Origin: SXTU01 sp964496695
GTDB lineage: Bacteria; Verrucomicrobiota; Verrucomicrobiia; Limisphaerales; SXTU01
Assembly (NCBI GenBank): GCA_964496695.1
Contig: CAZCBE010000003.1
Span: 90,968 to 154,967, forward strand
Length of the DNA: 64,000 nt
Reading direction: 5' to 3'
How positions within the stretch are numbered: position 1 is the stretch's first letter; every line of letters begins with the position of its first letter. The notes beneath the pieces are model-generated. The model searched no databases, had not been told where the DNA came from, and worked only from the letters and a program-made list of their open reading frames with translations. Both the position numbers and the translations under genes were made by a program. Of this stretch, positions 59,801 through 64,000 are shown piece after piece.

Positions 59801-60094
59801 CAGCAGGCTTTGGCGCGGTGCGCCTTCACGAAACGCCACCCGGAAGGGATGTTCCTCGACGGAATATGGGGAGCCATCCGAGCGCATCAACGGCCAGCGA
59901 TCGAAGAAATCCGCGCGGGGCAGTTCCTCGAACCCCAGGCCCAGCATTTTGGCGGCCGCCTCGTTGGCGGAGAGCAGGCAGCCATCCTCGCGGACGACGA
60001 TGACTCCCTCGGCCATCGCCTCGAGCACCGACCGGCAGAGCGCCAGCGAGGGGCTGGCAACCTCCAGGGCGGGGGACGCGAAGGATGAAGTCAT
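56894..60094 (-). CDS. PAS/GAF hybrid sensor histidine kinase
   Basis: 1066 residues. Successive PAS domains (about 20-130, 140-260, 265-385), a GAF domain (395-550, LADPLWTSHRPLAETYGLRA), another PAS (555-675), an H-box with His701 (GTLAGGVAHDFNNILAG), HATPase (MNVGMNAAHAIGS, DNGCGMD, GQGTGLGLAMVHGI) and a C-terminal receiver with Asp993 (VLTDLTMPQLSG). No membrane helices, so a cytosolic sensor. The last gene of the kinase / HD-GYP / kinase set, 24 bases after the HD-GYP gene. The ligand is unknown. Confidence 0.93.
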   Translation of the reverse strand: MTSSFASPALEVASPSLALCRSVLEAMAEGVIVVREDGCLLSANEAAAKMLGLGFEELPRADFFDRWPLMRSDGSPYSVEEHPFRVAFREGAPRQSLLLGLTRPDDSRRWLTCGIYPVPATRPGEPRLLIAALEVLSLQRQADVELRAVTDFSPVGVYLQDALGNCLYVNRRWEELTGLSFLEARNQGWMRIIHPDDVAAAAAAWEDTARVEAMFHADLRIVRPDGRTVWVSARAGRVDMADGALTGYAGTLIDITAQKQAESALAASEQRLRACIESTPYVAVQWFDEQGRVTFWNPASELIYGWPAAEAVGRTLDQLIHTPEETHAFVELLQEVKASGAPHGPCEYEFRRKNGTVGVCLSTVFAIPAEDGQARFVCMDVDISARRLADRLVVGQHSILELIAMGAPITTVLEQTTRFIEFNSPGLLGCIHLLEPDGVTLRHAAGLRLPDIRLSGEGALEGHLTIGSALTRREPVVVPDVLADPLWTSHRPLAETYGLRACWSVPIFSAQGEVLGTFSCFYRAPHQPSRDERQLVELAVSLIGTVAERDRAQAALRASEQRFRLLVDNAHDIVVELSLTGVIHYASANLASHLDLSESELRADLLLDRIHPDDRLFMASVLRQPQGAATFRFRRGAGEWLWFDAWGRHFTAANGETRAVIFARDVTERKANELAQTRLEAQLRQSQKLEAIGTLAGGVAHDFNNILAGILGHVELLSMDLPADSPLRESVQQILRGTVRARDLVRQILTFSRNKEARREPTRLSTTVEEALKLLRASLPSSIEFVTAWPEEEPLIQADAGQLHQIIMNVGMNAAHAIGSRPGRLTVEVAVVDLDVSFTDGHPPLLPGRHLRLTLTDNGCGMDAKLRQRVFDPFFTTKPPGQGTGLGLAMVHGIVQMHHGAIAVTSEPGAGACFEFYFRALESARPGSASVVPRIPVGNGQRIMVVDDEEAVMWAARNFLERLNYRAAPFLNSLDALESFSRAPHEFDAVLTDLTMPQLSGLELARQLKSIRPDLPVILMSGYLLGVEDLELREAGIAHAVLKPFGVQALADAMHTALRQPEGDKV

Positions 60095-60118
60095 GGAGTG
60101 GGCGGACGCGGCGGCGGG

Positions 60119-61384
60119 TCACCCATACACAAGCAGGCATTGCGTGATGGGCGCGATGCGATGGTGATTCTTGAGCTTGTCAATGGCCGGTTCGTTCAAG
60201 GGCTGGCCTTCGGGCACAAGCAGGAGGCCATGCGCGGAGTAAATGGCGCTGGCCAGCACCATGCCGGGCTGCAGTTCGGAGAGGAGCACTTCGCGTTCCT
60301 TTCGCTGCACCCGGGCGTCGGGCAGGGCACGCAGGAAGGCCCGGACTGCGTCCGGGTCGAATTTTGTGCCGCTGGCGAGCTTGATCTCCTCCACGGCCGG
60401 GACGTCGGGGGCCTCCGTGTCCGCATAAGCTGCCGCGACGGCGAGCAGCCGGGCGAGCCAGGGGATCTGATCGCCCGCCAATCCGTCGGGGTAGCCCGAC
60501 CCGTCGAAGTGCTCGTGATGCGCGCGAATGAGGGCGGCGGTGGCAGCCAGTTCCGGCCCGGTCGCAACCATGTCCTGGCTGGCCGCCGGATGGAGCCGGA
60601 GAGCGGCGCGCTCGTCATCGGTCAGTTGGTCCGGCTGCTGGAGCCAGCGGCGGACCGTTTCGTGCGGGGTGGCGAGCAGGCCGAGGTCATGCAGCCAGGC
60701 GGCGAGTTCCAGGCTGGTGGCGTCGGCGGCGGAGAGGGGCAGCGTTTCGGTCAGCGCGCGACAGACGTCATGGGTCCGGCGGGCGCGGCAGCCGAGCAGC
60801 GGATGACTGGCCTGCAAGGCGCGGAGGGCAATCTCCGCGTGGTGGCGCACGCGCTCGGCCAGGGCCAGCCGCTCCGCGCCGATGAGCTTGACCTGCTCGG
60901 CCAGGGACTGGTTGGCGGCGGAGAGCTGGAGGTTGCAGGCCTGCGTGGCGGACTGGAGGTCGGTGTTGCGGCGCAGCAGTTCGTAGCGCTGCACCGCGTT
61001 GCGCACCGTGGCCAGCAGTTCCTCGCGCAGCCAGGGCTTGACGATGAACCGGTAGATTTCGCCGGTGTTGATGGCCTCGATGACCGTGCCCAAGGTAAGG
61101 ACGGCGGTGATGAGGATGCGGCTGGCGTCCGGCTGGATCAGCTTGGCCTGCGCGAGGAAGTCCAGGCCGGACATGCGCGGCATCTGCTGATCGCTGATGA
61201 TGGCGGCGAACGGGGTGGTATGCACCAGTTCCAGGGCGCGCACGGCATCCGGCAGCGCGCTCACCTCGTAGCCAGCGCGCACGAGCGTTTCCTTCAGCGC
61301 CACCAGCACGATTTCCTCGTCGTCCACGACTAGAACACGCAGCTTGGCGGGCGGGGCTGGCGGGGTGGCGGGAGACGGATTCAT
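60119..61384 (-). CDS. Receiver-HD-GYP protein (RpfG-like c-di-GMP phosphodiesterase)
   Basis: 421 residues. Receiver with Asp65 (AIISDQQMPRMSG), a coiled-coil linker (about 135-190), then an HD domain (AAWLHDLGLL, residues 228-237) and the HHExxxGxGYP motif (HHEHFDGSGYPDGL, 289-302). This is the signature of HD-GYP phosphodiesterases that hydrolyse cyclic di-GMP. The YRFIVKPW segment marks the RpfG-type receiver. The ATG overlaps the upstream kinase stop (ATGA). It lowers c-di-GMP, so it would favour motility; this is inferred from the family. Confidence 0.93.
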   Translation of the reverse strand: MNPSPATPPAPPAKLRVLVVDDEEIVLVALKETLVRAGYEVSALPDAVRALELVHTTPFAAIISDQQMPRMSGLDFLAQAKLIQPDASRILITAVLTLGTVIEAINTGEIYRFIVKPWLREELLATVRNAVQRYELLRRNTDLQSATQACNLQLSAANQSLAEQVKLIGAERLALAERVRHHAEIALRALQASHPLLGCRARRTHDVCRALTETLPLSAADATSLELAAWLHDLGLLATPHETVRRWLQQPDQLTDDERAALRLHPAASQDMVATGPELAATAALIRAHHEHFDGSGYPDGLAGDQIPWLARLLAVAAAYADTEAPDVPAVEEIKLASGTKFDPDAVRAFLRALPDARVQRKEREVLLSELQPGMVLASAIYSAHGLLLVPEGQPLNEPAIDKLKNHHRIAPITQCLLVYG

Positions 61385-63321
61385 GCGAACAAACTCCGGA
61401 GCTGGCGCAGGATGGCATCCGACGACATGTCAGCCGTGATGATCAGGTCAGCGCCGGCGAGCAGGTCGGTGTCCAACTCGTCCTGGTTGCAGGCGACGAT
61501 CTGGAGCGCCACCTTCAAGCGGGGGAATACCTGCCGGAGGGATGCCAGCAACGGCCCCAGCCCGACATCGTGGTGTTCCACCAGCACGAGGAGGCCGTTG
61601 GGCGGATGAATGGCGGAATCCAGACGCTGCCGGAGTTCGTGATGGCTCAAGGCGGTGCTCACGGCAAAGCCCCACAGACGCAGCACTTCGGCGCTGCTCT
61701 CGACCAGGTTCGCGCTGCCGCCCACCAGCAGGACGGTCTGGCGCACGGCGGGCGGTTCCGGCACGGGCTGGGCTTCCGTGAAGTCGGACAACGGAAGCCA
61801 GAGACGGAAGGTCGCGCCGTGCCCCGGCTGGCTTTCGGCGGCCAGCGCGCCGCCGTGCTTTTCGGCGAAGAGCTTGGTGTTGTAAAGGCCCAGCCCGGAG
61901 CCTTTGTTCATGGCCTTGGTCGTGAAAAACGGATCGAAGATGGTCGCGAGCGAACGCGGGTCAATGCCGTGCCCCGTGTCGGTCACGCGGAAGCAGGCGC
62001 AGGGCGGGCGGGGCAGGGGACCGCGCCAGTGTTCCAACGGCGGCAGCTCGGTGGCGATGCTGGAGGCGAACACCAGCCGGCCGCCGCGCGGCATGGCCTC
62101 CGCCGCGTTCAGCGCGAGGTTGATGGCCACCTGCCGGAATTCAACCGGGTCAAGGTAGAGGGGCAACTGGCCCGGCACCAGCTCCAGGCTGGCCTCGATC
62201 GTGCGGGGGATGACCCGGCGCACCAGCTCAAACACCTCGGTGGCGAGCGCGTTCAAATCCTGATAGCTCCGCTCGCCGGTCTTGCCGTGGTGGAGGTGGA
62301 TGATCCGGTGGACCAACTGGCTGGCCTGGCGGGCGTTCTTTTGGATCAACTGCAGCCCTTCGCGGAACGGGTGTTCCTCCTCCACCTCTGACACGAAGGA
62401 CTCGCTCAGGGAATGGATGCCGGCCAGCACGTTGCTGAAGTCGTGCGCCATCCCCATCGTGATGGTGCTCAGCGTCTCTTTCCACGCCGCCCCGGAAAGG
62501 CGCTTCTCCGCCAGGGTCTGCCGGGTCACATCCAGCCAGACACCCTCGTAGCCCAGCAGCAACCCGCTGTCGGTGACCACGGCCTGGCGATGCTCCAGCA
62601 CGTAGTGAATCTGCCGGGTGGCGAGGTTGCGCACCCGGTAGGTGCCGGCCGAGCCGCGCAGGGTCTTGGCCGCCTGCCGCGCCCGCTGGCGCAGTTCCTC
62701 GGTGTCGCCTTCATGCACCACATCCCAGAACCGGGTGGGCGCCCGCTGCCACTCCGTCGCCGAGACCCCGGTGAGTTCCTCGATCTTTGGGCTGACGAAG
62801 GAGAAGCTGAAATCCGCGCGCTGGCTGAAGACAACCCCCGGCCAGTGGGCGATGAGATTGTGCAAGCGCGCCTCGGCCCGGAGCATCCGCACAAACACCT
62901 CGCGCCGCGCGCCTTCGGAGGTGAGATGTTCGTCCCACGGCCCCTCGGCCAGCTCCGTGACGGGCGGCAGCGTGGAACTGAGGCGGACTTGCACGCTGTC
63001 GGGCGCGCGCGTGATCTCAAATTGGAACCACTGCTGTGCGCCGTCGCTTCCCGAGGTGAGCTGGAGCTGATCGAAGGGCTCCGCTGAATACTCCAGCACC
63101 TTGAGCGGCTCGTTCCATTCGGGATAACACTGGGTGAGCACCTCCCGCAGCGACAGCCCCAGCACCTCCTCGCGGCTGCGGGCCAGCCAGGCGGCCATCG
63201 GGGTGTTGAGGGCCTGGATGCGCCCGCCCAGGTTGAGGACGGCCCGTCCGGCATCCAGCCAGCCGCGTTCCGGGGCGAGCCGGGCGACCATTGGGCTGGC
63301 GCGTGGGGCTGCCGCAGTCAT
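61381..63321 (-). CDS. PAS sensor histidine kinase with degenerate receiver
   Basis: 646 residues from the ATG at 63321. Two PAS-like regions (about 25-115 and 145-265), H-box with His293 (MGMAHDFSNVLAGIH), HATPase (INLALNAAEAMPRGG, DTGHGIDPRS, NKGSGLGLYNTKLF), and a C-terminal receiver-like fold (VLLVGGSANLVESSAEVLRL, LLVLVEHHDVGLGP) that lacks the acidic pair and the phospho-acceptor Asp. The degenerate receiver may have a structural role. Translationally coupled to the HD-GYP gene, its likely partner. Upstream 63322-63507 holds the promoter region; no clear element was identified. Confidence 0.9.
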   Translation of the reverse strand: MTAAAPRASPMVARLAPERGWLDAGRAVLNLGGRIQALNTPMAAWLARSREEVLGLSLREVLTQCYPEWNEPLKVLEYSAEPFDQLQLTSGSDGAQQWFQFEITRAPDSVQVRLSSTLPPVTELAEGPWDEHLTSEGARREVFVRMLRAEARLHNLIAHWPGVVFSQRADFSFSFVSPKIEELTGVSATEWQRAPTRFWDVVHEGDTEELRQRARQAAKTLRGSAGTYRVRNLATRQIHYVLEHRQAVVTDSGLLLGYEGVWLDVTRQTLAEKRLSGAAWKETLSTITMGMAHDFSNVLAGIHSLSESFVSEVEEEHPFREGLQLIQKNARQASQLVHRIIHLHHGKTGERSYQDLNALATEVFELVRRVIPRTIEASLELVPGQLPLYLDPVEFRQVAINLALNAAEAMPRGGRLVFASSIATELPPLEHWRGPLPRPPCACFRVTDTGHGIDPRSLATIFDPFFTTKAMNKGSGLGLYNTKLFAEKHGGALAAESQPGHGATFRLWLPLSDFTEAQPVPEPPAVRQTVLLVGGSANLVESSAEVLRLWGFAVSTALSHHELRQRLDSAIHPPNGLLVLVEHHDVGLGPLLASLRQVFPRLKVALQIVACNQDELDTDLLAGADLIITADMSSDAILRQLRSLFA

Positions 63322-63507
63322 ACCAGCGCCAGTCCAGGGGACTTTTTCTCTGCAAACACTCGGCGAGGCTAGCGGTTTCCGGCCAAGGGCAACATCAAAT
63401 TTTGGGTTTTGCCCCTCCGTTTTTGCCTGAGGGTGCCGCATGGACCCGACGCGGTTCAACCGATGCGTGCGGAATCGCCCTCCCGCCCGAACTGGCTGAA
63501 CCAATTC

Positions 63508-63690
63508 CTAAGGCCGCGTGATCTTCACCGTGTTGCTGCCCTTCTCGTTCCCCGTGGTGGTCTTCACATTATGATTATAGTAACGCGGATGGCGCACATA
63601 GTTGCGCTGAAACCGAATCCAGGGACACTCTGACTCAACCGCACCGCTGGGGCCGAGATTCAGGCGGCTGGAACCGTGCCGATTCCCCGA
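63508..63690 (-). pseudogene. Possible 3' remnant of a coding gene
   Basis: An open minus-strand frame of about 60 codons ends in TAG at 63508-63510 with no credible start. Its last 40 codons read as protein-like sequence (CPWIRFQRNYVRHPRYYNHN then VKTTTGNEKGSNTVKITRP), while the part before it overlaps repeat sequence. I do not recognise the family. It may be the tail of a gene truncated by repeat insertion. Confidence 0.3.
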
Positions 63691-63712
63691 GTCCGGCCGG
63701 GAAGTCCTTCAC

Positions 63713-63930
63713 AGAATCATGCTCAACAGAATCATGAAGCGGCATGATTCTGTGCCCCATGATTTGGTGAACCTCGGTGCTCAACCGTCGCGCCCCGCCG
63801 GGCTGGAACCCCTTCAGGGTTCGCGGATTATGGGGGCGGGTGACCCAGGGTAGGCGTCGCGGTGCACTGCCAACCCGGGGCTGAGGGATGCGATCCCGTT
63901 GGGATTCGGAAAGGCACGGCAATGGCGTGC
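63713..63930. repeat. Palindromic repeat cluster at the right end
   Basis: AGAATCATGCTCAACAGAAT with GCATGATTCTG (63713-63752) forms one palindromic unit. GGAACCCCTTCAGGGTTCGC (63806-63825), GGGTGACCCAGGGTAGGC (63838 on) and GATCCCGTTGGGATT (63892-63906) form a second group. No gene is evident in 63511-64000 other than the doubtful remnant. Confidence 0.65.
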
Positions 63931-63969
63931 GATTTGATTCAGAGCAGCTTGAGCACGGCGCACCGCTTC

Positions 63970-64000
63970 TCCCTCTCCCCCATCGGGGGAGAGGGCCGGG
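63970..64000. repeat. CCCTCTCC...GGAGAGGG repeat, cut by the window end
   Basis: CTCCCTCTCCCCCATCGGGG followed by GAGAGGGCCGGG is another member of the family seen at 12681, 47361, 47453 and 52957. It runs into the right edge. Confidence 0.8.

Overview
The window is a GC-rich chromosomal segment from a Gram-negative bacterium with a sheath-free, two-ring (FlgH/FlgI) flagellum. Gene content, the order of the flagellar genes and above all the many families of intergenic palindromic repeats suggest a Verrucomicrobiota genome of the Pedosphaera/Limisphaera type. That placement is an inference from style; no rRNA or marker gene is present to confirm it.

Layout. Positions 1-2459 hold a truncated receiver/PAS histidine kinase. 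Positions 2511-13476 hold a glycosylation block: a 3002-residue protein with about six glycosyltransferase modules plus a methyltransferase-like module, and a methyltransferase-glycosyltransferase fusion. A strong terminator separates this block from the fliW-csrA-flagellin operon (13583-15128). A divergent cheD-HDOD pair lies at 15465-16819. Positions 17260-48952 carry one almost uninterrupted minus-strand flagellar superoperon: flgB, flgC, fliE, fliF, fliG, fliH, fliI, fliJ, a motE-like gene, fliK, flgD, flgE, fliL, fliM, fliN, fliO, fliP, fliQ, fliR, flhB, flhA, flhF, a small membrane protein, fliA, motA, motB, a Cys-motif protein, flgF, flgG, flgA, flgH, flgI, flgJ, flgN, flgK and flgL. 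Next comes a plus-strand accessory island (49236-51305) with a Uma2-type nuclease-fold gene and a standalone caspase-like peptidase of clearly lower GC. It is followed by an NtrC-type sigma54 activator, three uncharacterised secreted or coiled-coil genes, a second HDOD gene, and a signalling cluster (56894-63321) of two PAS kinases flanking a receiver-HD-GYP protein. The last 490 bases are mostly repeats plus a possible gene remnant.

Regulation can be read in part. Sigma54 -24/-12 elements (TGGCAC-N5-YTGC) precede flgB, fliW and, less securely, flgF, and the window encodes a GAFTGA-bearing activator. Two sigma28-type elements (GCCGATA cores with 11-base spacing) precede cheD and the second HDOD gene, and fliA is in the superoperon. 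So the window looks like a two-tier flagellar regulon: sigma54 for structure and flagellin, and sigma28 for the HDOD/CheD signalling genes.

The most unusual structural feature is the density of palindromic repeats. At least ten flagellar gene junctions carry a hairpin element from one of several families. In several cases the element overlaps the start codon or signal peptide of the next gene (flgA, flgI, fliP). The same kinds of element also sit in frame in the linkers between modules of the giant glycosyltransferase and of the methyltransferase-glycosyltransferase, which suggests these proteins were built by fusing genes across repeat-bearing spacers. Genes for FliD, FliS, FlgM and FlhG were not found in the window.
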